A stretch of 64,000 bases of DNA from Microvirga puerhi (GTDB taxonomy: Bacteria; Pseudomonadota; Alphaproteobacteria; Rhizobiales; Beijerinckiaceae), in NCBI RefSeq assembly GCF_020089865.1, contig NZ_JAIRBM010000004.1:186001-250000 (forward strand), given 5' to 3'. The notes under the pieces were generated by a model that saw nothing but the letters and a program-made list of their open reading frames with translations, made no database searches and had not been told where the DNA came from. The position numbers and the translations under genes are program-made. Of this stretch, positions 16,471 to 26,369 are shown in pieces (the first letter of the stretch is position 1; the number at the start of each line of letters is the position of its first letter).

Positions 16471-17271
16471 ATGCATGCTCCCCCTACCCCGCTTGATATT
16501 TCCCTGGCCTCCGCCGTCCGCGACACGGTGCGGGAGGCAGGCGCCCTGGCCTTCCCCTATTTCCGCTCGGGCGCGCAGACAGCTGCGAAACTTTGGTACA
16601 AGGAGCGCAGCTCGCCGGTCACGGAAGCGGACATTGCCCTCGATACCTTCCTGAAGGAGAGTCTGATGCGACTCCTGCCCGAGGCCGGATGGCTCTCGGA
16701 GGAGACCGCGGACGACCCGGCCAGGCTCGATCGACCCCTTGTCTGGATCGTCGACCCCATCGATGGCACCCGCGCCTTCGCGAGTGGCCACCCCGACTGG
16801 TCGATTTCGGTCGCATTGGTCAGAGACGGACGTCCCGTCTTCGGCATCGTCCATGCCCCGGTTCATGAGCGGTTCTACGAGGCAACTCTGTCGCAGGGTG
16901 CATTCTGCAACGGGGCACGGCTGAGCCTGCCGGAACAGCCCAAGGAGCGCCTTCGTGTCGCAGGGCCCAAGCCTTTGATCGACCGCGCTGAACGGGGTCT
17001 CGGCTCCGTCGAGCGGCTTCCCAAGGTCCCATCCCTCGCGCTTCGACTGGTCCGCGTCGCCGAAGGCAGCATCGACGTTGGCCTAGTGTCCGCGAACGCC
17101 GCCGACTGGGACATTGCGGCCGCCGACCTGATCCTGCACGAAGCCGGCGGCTTGCTCACCGATTTCCGCGGCAATCCGCCCCCCTATAACCGCGCCGATC
17201 CTTGCCACGGTGAGATGATTGCCGCAGCGTCATGGTTGCATCCGCAAGCCATTGGGGCCATGAGGACTTGA
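16471..17271 (+). CDS. 3'(2'),5'-bisphosphate nucleotidase / IMPase family (CysQ-like)
   Basis: 266 residues from the ATG at 16471; an open frame to 16354 overlaps the Nudix stop and adds 39 unrelated residues. Metal-binding motifs are complete: SEET, DPIDGTRAF and WDIAAADLILHEAGG, with SPVTEAD near the N-terminus. Family members dephosphorylate PAP in sulfur assimilation or inositol phosphates; position and the DPIDGTRAF variant favour the CysQ-like group, but substrate is inferred. It opens the envelope cluster running to lpxK. Confidence 0.87.
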   Translation: MHAPPTPLDISLASAVRDTVREAGALAFPYFRSGAQTAAKLWYKERSSPVTEADIALDTFLKESLMRLLPEAGWLSEETADDPARLDRPLVWIVDPIDGTRAFASGHPDWSISVALVRDGRPVFGIVHAPVHERFYEATLSQGAFCNGARLSLPEQPKERLRVAGPKPLIDRAERGLGSVERLPKVPSLALRLVRVAEGSIDVGLVSANAADWDIAAADLILHEAGGLLTDFRGNPPPYNRADPCHGEMIAAASWLHPQAIGAMRT

Positions 17272-17331
17272 GAATCAGCTTTTCCCATAGCAACAAGCCC
17301 TCTCCACCTCCTGGAAAGAGACCACACCACC

Positions 17332-17565
17332 ATGACCGACACGCCCGGCAAGCAACTCCTTCATCTCGTGTTCGGGGGCGAGCTCGACAGCCTCGACTCC
17401 ATCACCTTCAAGGACTTGTCCAAGCTCGACATTGTGGGAATCTATCCGAACTACGCAACGGCCCATGCAGCCTGGAAGGCCAAGGCGCAATCCAGCGTCG
17501 ACAACGCGCATATGCGCTATTTCATCGTCCACCTGCATCGTTTGCTCGAACCCGAGCAAGGCTGA
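17332..17565 (+). CDS. DUF4170 protein
   Basis: 77 residues, soluble, with the conserved HLVFGGELDSL start and DIVGIYPNYATAHAAWKAKAQSSVDNAHMRYFIVHLHRLL core of DUF4170, a family found almost solely in alphaproteobacteria between the inositol-phosphatase-like gene and the acyltransferase gene, exactly as here. No function is known. Nine nt before the next gene, so probably translationally linked. Confidence 0.9.
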   Translation: MTDTPGKQLLHLVFGGELDSLDSITFKDLSKLDIVGIYPNYATAHAAWKAKAQSSVDNAHMRYFIVHLHRLLEPEQG

Positions 17566-17574
17566 TCCTCAGCC

Positions 17575-18324
17575 ATGAGTCTGGTCAAGCGCATCACGCG
17601 TTCCCGCGCAGTCCAGGAGGCCCTCGGCTTCCTGGTGGCGAGCTATCTCGGGCTCGTCCAGCGCACGAACCGGTTCGTCATGGAACCGGCGGATGCCTAT
17701 GACCGGATCGGCCCGATGATGCCCGTGATTGCCGCCATGTGGCATGGGCAGCATTTCATGATCCATTTCGCCAAGCGCCCCCAAGACCGAGCCGCCAGCC
17801 TTGTCTCCCGGTCCGGTGACGGGGAGTTCAACGCCATCGCGCTCAGGCATCTCGGCATCCGTGCGATCCGGGGCTCGGGAGCCCGCGGCCGGGATGTGCG
17901 CAAGAAGGGCGGTATTTCGGCCATGCGCGGCATGCTGCGTGCCCTCGACGACGGCGAGATGGTGGTGATGACCGCAGACATCCCAAAGATCTCGCGGATC
18001 TGCGGCGAGGGGATCGTCACCCTGGCGCAGCTGTCCGGCCGTCCGATCGTGCCCGTCGCCGTCGTAACGAGCCGCCGGATCGATTTCAACAGCTGGGATC
18101 GGGCCAGTCTCGGCCTGCCCTTCGGCCGCGGCGCCATCGTGCTGGGTGAGCCTGTTTTCGTCGACCGCGAGGCGAGCCCGGAAGCGCTTGAAGAAGCGCG
18201 CCAAGCCGTGGAGCGCGACCTCGATGCGGTTCATGCGCGGGCCTATGCGCTTATCGGATCCAAGGATCCCGGCGCCAAGCGAAGACAGGATGCGCCAATT
18301 CTCGCAGGAGGGTCTCGCGCATGA
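17575..18324 (+). CDS. DUF374 lysophospholipid acyltransferase-like protein
   Basis: 249 residues. The AMWHGQHFMIHFA segment replaces the usual HX4D with WHGQHF, as is normal for DUF374, and SRSGDGEFNAIALRHLGIRAIRGSGARGRDVRKKGG and MTADIPKISRICGEGIVTLAQLSGRPIVPVAV are the family's later blocks. Thought to act in lipid A or Kdo-lipid assembly from its location beside waaA, but no biochemical role is firmly known. The stop overlaps the waaA start as ATGA (18321-18324). Confidence 0.9.
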   Translation: MSLVKRITRSRAVQEALGFLVASYLGLVQRTNRFVMEPADAYDRIGPMMPVIAAMWHGQHFMIHFAKRPQDRAASLVSRSGDGEFNAIALRHLGIRAIRGSGARGRDVRKKGGISAMRGMLRALDDGEMVVMTADIPKISRICGEGIVTLAQLSGRPIVPVAVVTSRRIDFNSWDRASLGLPFGRGAIVLGEPVFVDREASPEALEEARQAVERDLDAVHARAYALIGSKDPGAKRRQDAPILAGGSRA

Positions 18325-19610
18325 GACTGCCGATCCTGATCCGGACCTATCATGCGATGACGACCGTGCTGGAGCCGGCGGTCATCGGCCTGCTCTACTG
18401 GCGGCAGCGCAAGGGCCGGGAGGACAAGACCCGCCTCGGCGAGCGGCGGGGTTATCCGAGCCGCCAGCGTCCCAAGGGCCACCTGGTCTGGGTTCATGGT
18501 GCCAGCAACGGCGAGACCCTGTCCCTCATGCCGGTGGTGGAACGCCTAACGCAGCGCGGCCTATCGGTTCTGGTCACGTCCGGCACGAAGACCTCCGCCG
18601 CCCTCATCGCCCGGCGCCTGCCGCCTGGCGCCGTACACCAATACGTTCCCCTGGATGTGCCGCGCTATATCCGCCGCTTCCTCAAGCACTGGCAGCCGGA
18701 TCTCGCCCTAGTCGCAGAATCCGAAATCTGGCCGAACACTGTCGTCGCCCTGGATCAGCGCCGGATTCCGCTCGTCATGGTCAACGGGCGCATGTCTGAC
18801 CGCTCGTACCAGCGCTGGCAGAAACTGCCCCGCAACATTAAGGCGCTGCTCGAACGCTTTGCCCTCTGCCTCGCCCAGACCACCGAAGATGCCGAACGCT
18901 TGGCCCGCCTCGGGGCACCGCGGGTCTTCGTCACAGGAAACCTCAAGTTCGACGCGCCGCCGCCGCCCGCCGATCCCCGGGCCGTGGCGCATCTTTCCGG
19001 CCTCGTCGCCGGGCGTCCGGTCTGGCTTGCCGCAAGCACCCATCCTGGCGAGGAGAGCATCGCGCTTGCCGTGCACCGGGCCCTCGCCCAGCGGCACCCG
19101 AACCTGCTGACGATCGTCGTCCCACGCCATCCCCAACGAGGCCCGGAGATCGCGACCCTGGCGACGCAGGCCGGGCTGAGGGCGAGCCGCCGCTCTCAAG
19201 GCATGGTTCCCGACCGCGCGACGGATGTTTACATCGTCGATACGATCGGCGAGATGGGCCTGTTCTACCGCCTGTCGCCCGTCGTTCTGATGGGGGGGAC
19301 CCTTACCCCCATCGGGGGACACAACCCCATCGAACCGGCCAAGCTCGGTTCCGCAATCCTGCACGGGCCGCACATCCACAATGCTGAGGAAATCTACGCG
19401 GCAATCGACAAGGCCCGCGGCGCTCTGCTGGTCAAGGACAACGCCGCTCTGGCCCGCGCAGTCAGCGAACTTCTAAGCAATGCCGCCCTGACCCGCAGGA
19501 TGGCGCGTGCCGCCGCCGATGCTGTCCAAGCCCTCGGTGGGGCCGTGGACCGCACGATCCAGTCGGTTGAGCCTTTTATCGTCCAGGCGAAGCTCGGAGC
19601 CCGGCGCTGA
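18321..19610 (+). CDS. waaA: Kdo transferase (3-deoxy-D-manno-octulosonic acid transferase)
   Basis: 429 residues of GT30, transferring Kdo from CMP-Kdo to lipid IVA at the cytoplasmic face of the inner membrane. Seen: N-terminal membrane helix, WVHGASNGETLSL (the Glu of the acceptor-side catalytic loop), AESEIWPN, VNGRMSDRSYQRW, TGNLKFD, and the C-terminal MGGTLTPIGGHNPIEPA donor-binding motif. Overlaps its upstream neighbour by 4 nt and lpxK by 1 nt (TGATG), strongly suggesting coupled translation. Confidence 0.96.
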   Translation: MRLPILIRTYHAMTTVLEPAVIGLLYWRQRKGREDKTRLGERRGYPSRQRPKGHLVWVHGASNGETLSLMPVVERLTQRGLSVLVTSGTKTSAALIARRLPPGAVHQYVPLDVPRYIRRFLKHWQPDLALVAESEIWPNTVVALDQRRIPLVMVNGRMSDRSYQRWQKLPRNIKALLERFALCLAQTTEDAERLARLGAPRVFVTGNLKFDAPPPPADPRAVAHLSGLVAGRPVWLAASTHPGEESIALAVHRALAQRHPNLLTIVVPRHPQRGPEIATLATQAGLRASRRSQGMVPDRATDVYIVDTIGEMGLFYRLSPVVLMGGTLTPIGGHNPIEPAKLGSAILHGPHIHNAEEIYAAIDKARGALLVKDNAALARAVSELLSNAALTRRMARAAADAVQALGGAVDRTIQSVEPFIVQAKLGARR

Positions 19611-20617
19611 TGCGCGCCCCGGGCTTCTGGACCCGAACGCCTCCTTCCCCGCTCGCACGCCTGCTGCGCCCCTTAGGGGCTCTCTATAGTGCCGCCACGG
19701 CCCGGCGCATGCGCCGCGAGGGTGTGTCGGCGGACGTCCCGATTCTATGCGTCGGAAACTTCACCGCTGGAGGCGCCGGCAAGACGCCGACCGCCATCGC
19801 GCTCGCTGAGATGCTCATCGATGCCGGCGAGCGCCCGGCCTTTCTGTCGCGAGGCTATGGCGGGCGTCTGGCGGGACCTGTCCGGGTCGAGATCGATCAT
19901 GCGGCATCCGACGTGGGCGACGAACCTCTCCTCCTCGCCGGCATGGCTCCGACCATCGTGTCTCGGGATCGGCCAGCCGGGGCAAAGCTCGCGGTCGAGA
20001 CCGGCGCCAACCTGGTCATCATGGATGACGGGTTGCAGAATCCGTCGCTTAAAAAGGATTTCGCAATTGCCGTGGTCGATGGCGCCTCAGGCATCGGCAA
20101 TGCGCTTGCCCTGCCGGCAGGACCTCTGCGCGCCTCCCTCGATACGCAATTGCCGTATGTGGACGCGGTTCTGGTGATCGGAGAGGGCGAGGCCGGCGAG
20201 GACGTCGCAGCGGCGGCACAACGGCAGGGAAAACCCGTCTTCCTGGGAAGATTGGAACCGAGTCCGGAGATCGTCGAAAGCCTGCGCGGAAAACCTCTCC
20301 TGGCCTTCGCAGGGATCGGTCGACCGGAAAAATTCTTCGCCACCCTCGAAGCCCATGGACTGCAGGTCGCGCATGCAATCCCTTATCCGGATCACCATGC
20401 CTTCAACACCCGTGACGTGAAGGAGCTCAGAAGCGAGGCGGAACGTCGTGGGCTTCAGCCAGTCACGACGGAAAAGGACCTTGCCCGCATCGCTGGCGCG
20501 ACCGACCTGCCGCCCTGGCCAGCATTGATGGCTCTACCGGTTCGGCTCCGTCTTGACGATATGGCAGGCCTGCGTCGCCTCGCCCTGGAGCGGATCAACG
20601 CAAAGCGATTACGCTGA
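19610..20617 (+). CDS. lpxK: Tetraacyldisaccharide 4'-kinase
   Basis: 335 residues, an inner-membrane-associated kinase that adds the 4'-phosphate to the lipid A precursor. Walker A GAGKTPTAIALAE, preceded by CVGNFTAGG, is intact; FLSRGYGG, SRDRPAGAKLA and MDDGLQN follow in the family order. Ends by overlapping the convergent DUF2093 stop by 9 nt. Confidence 0.96.
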   Translation: MRAPGFWTRTPPSPLARLLRPLGALYSAATARRMRREGVSADVPILCVGNFTAGGAGKTPTAIALAEMLIDAGERPAFLSRGYGGRLAGPVRVEIDHAASDVGDEPLLLAGMAPTIVSRDRPAGAKLAVETGANLVIMDDGLQNPSLKKDFAIAVVDGASGIGNALALPAGPLRASLDTQLPYVDAVLVIGEGEAGEDVAAAAQRQGKPVFLGRLEPSPEIVESLRGKPLLAFAGIGRPEKFFATLEAHGLQVAHAIPYPDHHAFNTRDVKELRSEAERRGLQPVTTEKDLARIAGATDLPPWPALMALPVRLRLDDMAGLRRLALERINAKRLR

Positions 20618-20836
20618 GGGAGTATTGCCGGTCACCCGTGCCATCACAGCCTCCGGAGACGAATAGGCTTCCTGCCGGGCAACACTCCAGTATTTCAGCT
20701 CGTCGAGAGGGATCTGCTTCCCGGTGACCGCGCAACGCACGAAGGATCCGGGCTTGAGCACCCGCAGATCGCTGTCGAGATATTGCACGATGGCCTCGCC
20801 GCCCGTCGGCTCGAATCTGTTCATGGAGTCTGACAT
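20609..20836 (-). CDS. DUF2093 protein
   Basis: A ~75-residue protein with the conserved FEPTGGEAIVQYLDSDLRVLKPGSFVRCAVTGKQIPLDELKYWSVARQEAY core of DUF2093, known only from alphaproteobacteria. Starts at 20839, 20836 or 20824 are all possible; homologues usually begin just before NRFEP. The CAVTGK segment and single Cys do not suggest a complete metal site. Encoded just downstream of xseA on the same strand, 61 nt away. Function unknown. Confidence 0.87.
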   Translation of the reverse strand: MSDSMNRFEPTGGEAIVQYLDSDLRVLKPGSFVRCAVTGKQIPLDELKYWSVARQEAYSSPEAVMARVTGNTPSA

Positions 20837-20897
20837 CATGTCGTCTTGGTCAACCGGGTTCACATAAGATCGCCGGCACCGGGTTTTCAATGGCGGA

Positions 20898-22472
20898 TCA
20901 GAACAGGGCGCCCTGTTCTTCCGGAGCAACGGCTGACTTTGGCTTGTGTACTTTGGGCTTGAGCCCACGCCCGCCAGTGGCCTGAGCGGTACCGTCGGCA
21001 AATTCCAAGACCAGGGCCTGCCCCTCTATCACCTCCTCGGCGAAGCGGAGCGGCTGTCCATCGGCATCGCGCACCAGAGCGAAACCCCGTGCCAGCACGG
21101 ACTTGTAGTTCAGGCTGTCGAAAAGTTGGCTCAGGGCGTCGAGGCGGTTTGCCTTGCGAAGGATCTGACTACCGAGGGCGGGTCCGAGGCGCTCAGAGAC
21201 GCGTCGGACCAGGTCGGAAGACTGGGCAAGGCGCGTTCGCTCCGTGCGCAGAAGCGTCTCCCGGGCGACGACGAGACGCTGCGCAGCCTGCTTCAGCGCT
21301 TCGCTGCGCTGAAGCACCGAGCGGCTAGCCGCGAGATGCGGACGCTGTCCCACCGCATCGAGCCGGGCCCGCATGGCCGCAACCCGCGCGACGGGCGAGA
21401 CGCGTGACAGGCGACGCGACAGGTCGAGAAGTCGGGCTTCATGATTACGGTTGTTGCGCGACAGGGCCGGAAGAAGCTTCGCCAGGGCCAGATCGAGCCG
21501 CTGGCGCTTGGGCGCGAAGAGCGCATCGGGAGCCGGGAGCGCCCGGGTGGCACTGCGCAGGTCGGAGCGGCGTCGATCAAGGATCCGGAAGACCGATTCC
21601 ATATGCCGGCGGGCAAGATCGTTGACGCCCGCCATCAGCTCGACCCGCACCGGCACGACCATCTCGGCAGCGCCGGTCGGGGTCGGCGCGCGCCGGTCTG
21701 CGGCGTGATCGATCAGGGTCCAGTCGGTCTCGTGGCCGACGGCGGAGACCAGCGGGATGTCGCTTTCCGCGGCCGCCCGGACCACGATCTCCTCGTTGAA
21801 ACCCCACAGGTCCTCGATGGACCCGCCGCCACGGGCAACGATAAGCACATCGGGACGTGGGATCTTCCCTTTGGGATCGAGCGCATTGAAGCCGCGGATG
21901 GCTGTTGCAACCTCAGCGGCGCTGGTGTCGCCCTGAACCCGCACGGGCCAGACGAGAACGTGGCGGGGAAAGCGATCCTCCAGCCTATGAAGGATATCCC
22001 GGATCACTGCGCCAGTCGGCGAGGTGATCACACCCACCACCTGCGGCAGATAAGGCAGCCGGCGCTTGCGCTCTTCGGCGAACAACCCTTCGGCCGCGAG
22101 TTTGCGGCGGCGCTCTTCCAGCAGCGCCATGAGCGCCCCGACCCCGGCAGGCTCCAGCGACTCGACCACGATCTGGTAGGTCGACTTACCGGGAAAGGTC
22201 GTGATGCGCCCCGTGGCGATGACCTCCAGCCCCTCCTCCGGCCTGATCTTCAGCCGCGAGAAGGTTCCCTTCCAGATCACCGCGTCGATGCGGGCATTCT
22301 GATCCTTTAGGCAGAAATAGGCATGCCCGGAGGAATGCTGCCCCCGGAATCCCGAGATCTCACCCCGCAGGCGGACATAGCCGAACGCCTCTTCGAGAGT
22401 GCGCTTCAGGGCCCCGGCGAGGTCGGAGACCGACCATTCGGGTGCGTTCGAGGGGACTTTATCGGGCATCAT
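20898..22472 (-). CDS. xseA: Exodeoxyribonuclease VII large subunit
   Basis: From the ATG at 22472 the protein has 524 residues; the open frame to 22598 adds 42 residues with no similarity. An OB-fold (SVSDLAGALKRTLEEAFGYVRLRGEISGFRGQHSSGHAYFCLKD, then AVIWKG) is followed by the catalytic domain with GVITSPTGAVIRDILHRL, VARGGGSIEDLWGFNEE and SAVGHETDWTLIDHAADRRAPTPTGAAE, then a long coiled region. It pairs with XseB, not present here, to degrade single-stranded DNA. Confidence 0.96.
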   Translation of the reverse strand: MMPDKVPSNAPEWSVSDLAGALKRTLEEAFGYVRLRGEISGFRGQHSSGHAYFCLKDQNARIDAVIWKGTFSRLKIRPEEGLEVIATGRITTFPGKSTYQIVVESLEPAGVGALMALLEERRRKLAAEGLFAEERKRRLPYLPQVVGVITSPTGAVIRDILHRLEDRFPRHVLVWPVRVQGDTSAAEVATAIRGFNALDPKGKIPRPDVLIVARGGGSIEDLWGFNEEIVVRAAAESDIPLVSAVGHETDWTLIDHAADRRAPTPTGAAEMVVPVRVELMAGVNDLARRHMESVFRILDRRRSDLRSATRALPAPDALFAPKRQRLDLALAKLLPALSRNNRNHEARLLDLSRRLSRVSPVARVAAMRARLDAVGQRPHLAASRSVLQRSEALKQAAQRLVVARETLLRTERTRLAQSSDLVRRVSERLGPALGSQILRKANRLDALSQLFDSLNYKSVLARGFALVRDADGQPLRFAEEVIEGQALVLEFADGTAQATGGRGLKPKVHKPKSAVAPEEQGALF

Positions 22473-22665
22473 GAGCGCGACCCTAATCCCCGGGGGACCG
22501 ATCTGCCAAGGGTCGCCCGAAGGCTGCACACAGCCATCCGGTCGCAGCCTCGGGTGCGCTTTCGCACGTAACGGACAGTACGCCCGCGCGCTTCGCACGT
22601 CTCAATGGAACATTTCTTACGAAATATCGTTGCGTAATTAATTCCAGCTCACAAGGGGACCACTC

Positions 22666-24849
22666 ATGGCTATCAATCTGACCTATACCATCGACGATCA
22701 GCGGACCGCCACGCAGGATTTCACGCCATCTGCGGATGCGAATGTGTCTGTCGAGGTGACTCAGTCGGGCAGCGTCATCACCCCATCCGGGGATGGGGTC
22801 ATAATCTTCTATCCGGCCGATAACTGCAATGTGACCGTCAACGGGCACATCTCAAGTCCGGCCGGTATAGGGCTTATGATCATGTCAGGAACTGCAACGA
22901 TTGGAGAAAGCGGTCTCTTGGAAGGACATGACGGCTTTTTATGCGCCAACCCCGTCACACTCACCAATCACGGCACCATCAACGCCACGAACAAAGCCAT
23001 CGACGGAGGTGCAGACCTTACCGTCATCAACGACGGTATGGTGACTGGGGGAAATTACGGGGTCTATTTTGACCCTCGTTCGGGACTCCTCAAGGTCACG
23101 AACACGGGCGACATGTTCGGTGATATCTGCGCAATCTGGAGCGGCAAGTCTGACGACGTCGTCATCAATAACGGGATCTTGAGAAGCAACGGACAAAAGG
23201 CGGTTCTTCTTGGGGACGGTAAGGATCTCTACGACAGTTCGCAGGGCGGCAGTGCGACGAAGATCGTGGATCTCGGAGAAGGGAACGATACAGCCCTTGG
23301 CGGAGCTGCGAACGATACGTTTGACGGCGGCGCCGGCAATGACCTTCTGAGCGGCGGCGGAGGTTCCAATCTGCTTCACGGTGGAGCGGGCTCCGATACG
23401 CTGGATGGAAGCGACGGCATCAGCTTCGCAACCTATGACGATTCAACCACGGGTCTGGTTGTCGATCTGTCTCACGAAAACCTCAACACCGGCGATGCTG
23501 CAGGCGATCACTTCATCAATATCGTCGGTTTATGGGGATCTACGTACAACGATACTCTAACTGGTAGCACAGGCGCCAACGACCTTCGCGGCTTCAACGG
23601 GGACGATTCGATCTCCGGCCTTGACGGGCAGGACACTCTCGTCGGCGGCGACGGCAACGATTCCCTTTATGGTGGCTCGCAGGACGACTCGATCGATGGA
23701 GGACGGGGCGCAGATAGCATCGATGGGGGCTCCGGTATCGATCGCGTCACCTACGCAGATTCCGACCGCGCCGTATCTGTGAACCTATCAAACGGGACGG
23801 CCTCCGGCGGGTACGCCGCTGGCGATACATTGACCAGCATCGAAGAGATCATCGGCTCGAATTACAATGATAAGCTGATTGGCGATGATGGTCCTTGGAA
23901 CTGGATCTCAGCCCAGGGCGGCAACGATACTGTACAAGGTGGCGCGGGGCACGACGTCCTCGGCGGCGATGCGGGCGACGATGTCCTCGATGGCGGTGCA
24001 GGGCAAGACGACCTTTATGGCGGTACAGGTGCCGACAGTCTCACAGGCGGATCCGAAGCTGATCACCTCGATGGAGAAGCCGGCAATGACACGCTCGACG
24101 GAGGGACTGGAAACGATAGTCTCGTCGGCAAAGAGAACAACGATGTTCTCAGGGGCGGCGTCGGCGACGATACGATCGATGGCGGCTCGGGTCAGAACGT
24201 AGCGATCTTCACAGGAACAAAAGCGCAGTACAGCTTTGGACTGAATGCGGACGGCAGCATCACGATCACGGGCCAGGACGGCACAGATCTCGTCAAAAAT
24301 GTTCAGAAATTTCAATTTGATGACCAGACCGTCGACACCACACATTTGGAATCGGAATTCGGATCGGCTCCCGTCTGGCTGCCCTCAGGCGGATTGTTGC
24401 TGCGCGGAACGTCACACGCTGACCGGTTGACGGGTGGAAGCGGCAACGATCAACTCTGGGGCTTGGCCGGCAAGGACGTGCTTTACGGTGGGGCTGGCCA
24501 GGATACCTTCGTCTTCAACACGGCCCTGAACAAGAAAACCAACCTCGACAAGATCGCCGACTTCAATGTCAAGGACGATACGATCTTTCTCGACAATGCC
24601 CTGTTCAAGGCCAACAAGAGTTTTTATGCGGCGATCAAGAAGGGCACGGAAGCCAAGCCTTTGGCGCTCAAGAGCGCGTTCTTCAAGGTGGCGGACACGG
24701 CCAAGGACGGCAACGATTACCTGATCTACAACAAGAAGACCGGGGTGTTGTCGTACGATCCGGACGGATCGGGCGAGAAGGCGGCGATTGCCATCGCGAC
24801 CTTGAGCAAGAACCTCAAGCTCACCTATCACGACCTCTTCATCATCTGA
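22666..24849 (+). CDS. RTX calcium-binding secreted protein
   Basis: 727 residues without a Sec signal, as expected for type I secretion. Residues ~1-190 form a beta-helix-like region of short repeats (VTVNGHISS, VTLTNHGTINATNKAI, LTVINDGMVTGGN). Residues ~205-530 hold over a dozen nonapeptides of GGxGxDxL type in three blocks separated by two degenerate modules (YDDSTTGLVVDLSHENL and YADSDRAVSVNLSNGTA). Residues ~590-727 are the C-terminal module nearly identical to that of the RTX gene at the left edge. AAGGGG precedes the ATG. Role likely surface-associated; exact function unknown. No ABC transporter or membrane-fusion gene is nearby. Confidence 0.92.
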   Translation: MAINLTYTIDDQRTATQDFTPSADANVSVEVTQSGSVITPSGDGVIIFYPADNCNVTVNGHISSPAGIGLMIMSGTATIGESGLLEGHDGFLCANPVTLTNHGTINATNKAIDGGADLTVINDGMVTGGNYGVYFDPRSGLLKVTNTGDMFGDICAIWSGKSDDVVINNGILRSNGQKAVLLGDGKDLYDSSQGGSATKIVDLGEGNDTALGGAANDTFDGGAGNDLLSGGGGSNLLHGGAGSDTLDGSDGISFATYDDSTTGLVVDLSHENLNTGDAAGDHFINIVGLWGSTYNDTLTGSTGANDLRGFNGDDSISGLDGQDTLVGGDGNDSLYGGSQDDSIDGGRGADSIDGGSGIDRVTYADSDRAVSVNLSNGTASGGYAAGDTLTSIEEIIGSNYNDKLIGDDGPWNWISAQGGNDTVQGGAGHDVLGGDAGDDVLDGGAGQDDLYGGTGADSLTGGSEADHLDGEAGNDTLDGGTGNDSLVGKENNDVLRGGVGDDTIDGGSGQNVAIFTGTKAQYSFGLNADGSITITGQDGTDLVKNVQKFQFDDQTVDTTHLESEFGSAPVWLPSGGLLLRGTSHADRLTGGSGNDQLWGLAGKDVLYGGAGQDTFVFNTALNKKTNLDKIADFNVKDDTIFLDNALFKANKSFYAAIKKGTEAKPLALKSAFFKVADTAKDGNDYLIYNKKTGVLSYDPDGSGEKAAIAIATLSKNLKLTYHDLFII

Positions 24850-24933
24850 GGAAGCGAGAGTAGCGCCAGACGCCCAGGTTGAAGCGCGTCCCGCCTACCG
24901 TTAAGAGCAGCCTGTCACAACAAGGCGGCAGGT

Positions 24934-26211
24934 ATGAACATCCTTCTCATCGGATCGGGCGGACGCGAGCACGCATTGGCCTGGAGCATCTCGGCGAGCC
25001 CGCTCTGCGACAGGCTGTACATCGCACCCGGCAATCCGGGTACGGCGCAGCATGGAGAGAATGTCGCCCTCGACGTGGCCGATCATGCGGCCGTGATCGA
25101 TTTCTGCCGCGCGAAGAGCATCAATTTCGTGATGGTCGGCCCCGAAGCCCCTCTCGTGGCCGGGCTGGTGGATGACCTCACCGCGGCTGGCATCAAGGCC
25201 TTCGGGCCGACCAGGGCGGCCGCACGGCTCGAAGGCTCGAAGGCCTTCACGAAGGATTTCTGCGCCGAATTCGAGATCCCGACCGCAGCCTATCGGCGGT
25301 TCACCGATGCCGAGACCGCCAAGACCTATATCCGCAACTTCGGCGTTCCGATCGTCATCAAGGCTGACGGTCTTGCCGCCGGCAAAGGGGTGGTCGTCGC
25401 GACCTCCTTCGAAGAGGCCGCGGCCGCGGTCGACATGATGCTGGGCGGTGGTTTCGGCGAGGCCGGGGCCGAGGTGGTGGTGGAGGCCTTCCTCGAAGGC
25501 GAGGAAGCGAGCTTCTTTGCCCTGTGCGACGGCAAGACGGCCATCCCCCTCGGCACGGCGCAGGACCACAAGCGTGTCCATGACGGAGACCAAGGCCCCA
25601 ATACCGGCGGCATGGGCGCCTATTCTCCCGCGACCGTGCTGACGGCGGACATCCAGGCCCGCGTCATGCGCGAGATCATCGAGCCGACGCTTGCTGGAAT
25701 GCGCGCCCGGGGAACGCCCTATACGGGCATTCTCTATGCCGGCCTGATGCTCACGGAATCCGGCCCTCAGCTTATCGAATACAATGCCCGGTTCGGCGAC
25801 CCCGAAACGCAGGTGCTGCTCCCGCGCCTGAAATCGGACCTCCTGACCGCTCTGGTGGCGGCCTGCGACGGCGTTCTCGACAACATGTCCCTGCAATGGC
25901 GCAGTGATACGGCACTGACGGTCGTGATGGCGGCGAAGGGCTATCCGGGCCCTGTCGAGAAGGGATCGGAGATCCGTGGCATCGAAGCCGCCGAGGCGTT
26001 GGACGATGTCATCGTCTTCCATGCCGGCACGAAGCGCGAGGGAGACCGCATCGTCAGCAATGGCGGTCGCGTCCTGAACGTGACGGCTCTCGGCCCGACG
26101 ATTACCGCCGCCCAGAAGCGCGCCTACGAGGCTGTATCCCGGATCGATTGGCCAGAAGGCTTCTGCCGCCACGATATCGGCTGGCGCGAAGTGGAGCGCG
26201 AGCGGAGCTGA
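24934..26211 (+). CDS. purD: Phosphoribosylamine-glycine ligase
   Basis: 425 residues, ATP-grasp enzyme making glycinamide ribonucleotide in purine synthesis. The N-terminus [17 protein letters not shown], the [14 protein letters not shown] nucleotide loop, [13 protein letters not shown], and [21 protein letters not shown] are all standard. Normal length; AAGG lies just upstream of the ATG. Confidence 0.97.
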   Translation: MNILLIGSGGREHALAWSISASPLCDRLYIAPGNPGTAQHGENVALDVADHAAVIDFCRAKSINFVMVGPEAPLVAGLVDDLTAAGIKAFGPTRAAARLEGSKAFTKDFCAEFEIPTAAYRRFTDAETAKTYIRNFGVPIVIKADGLAAGKGVVVATSFEEAAAAVDMMLGGGFGEAGAEVVVEAFLEGEEASFFALCDGKTAIPLGTAQDHKRVHDGDQGPNTGGMGAYSPATVLTADIQARVMREIIEPTLAGMRARGTPYTGILYAGLMLTESGPQLIEYNARFGDPETQVLLPRLKSDLLTALVAACDGVLDNMSLQWRSDTALTVVMAAKGYPGPVEKGSEIRGIEAAEALDDVIVFHAGTKREGDRIVSNGGRVLNVTALGPTITAAQKRAYEAVSRIDWPEGFCRHDIGWREVERERS

Positions 26212-26369
26212 CGAAACACGGGCCGTTCCCGGAGCACGGTGCACCGGAGCGGCTCCGCGATGCTCTCCTTCAAGACAGAAGCATCCGATCGATTCTGGAA
26301 GTGGCATCCACTTTCAGGATCGACGCCATAGGTATTGGGTCCATCACCACCGTTTTCCGATGAGGCCCC

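Noticed and set aside
22666..24849. Regular DNA repeats that might suggest a CRISPR array
   Set aside because: They encode the GGxGxD nonapeptides of an RTX protein, are in frame, and are not separated by unique spacers.
24901..26307. Minus-strand frame of 468 codons over purD
   Set aside because: Purd is unmistakable on the plus strand; the opposite frame is a GC-rich shadow with no recognisable domain.
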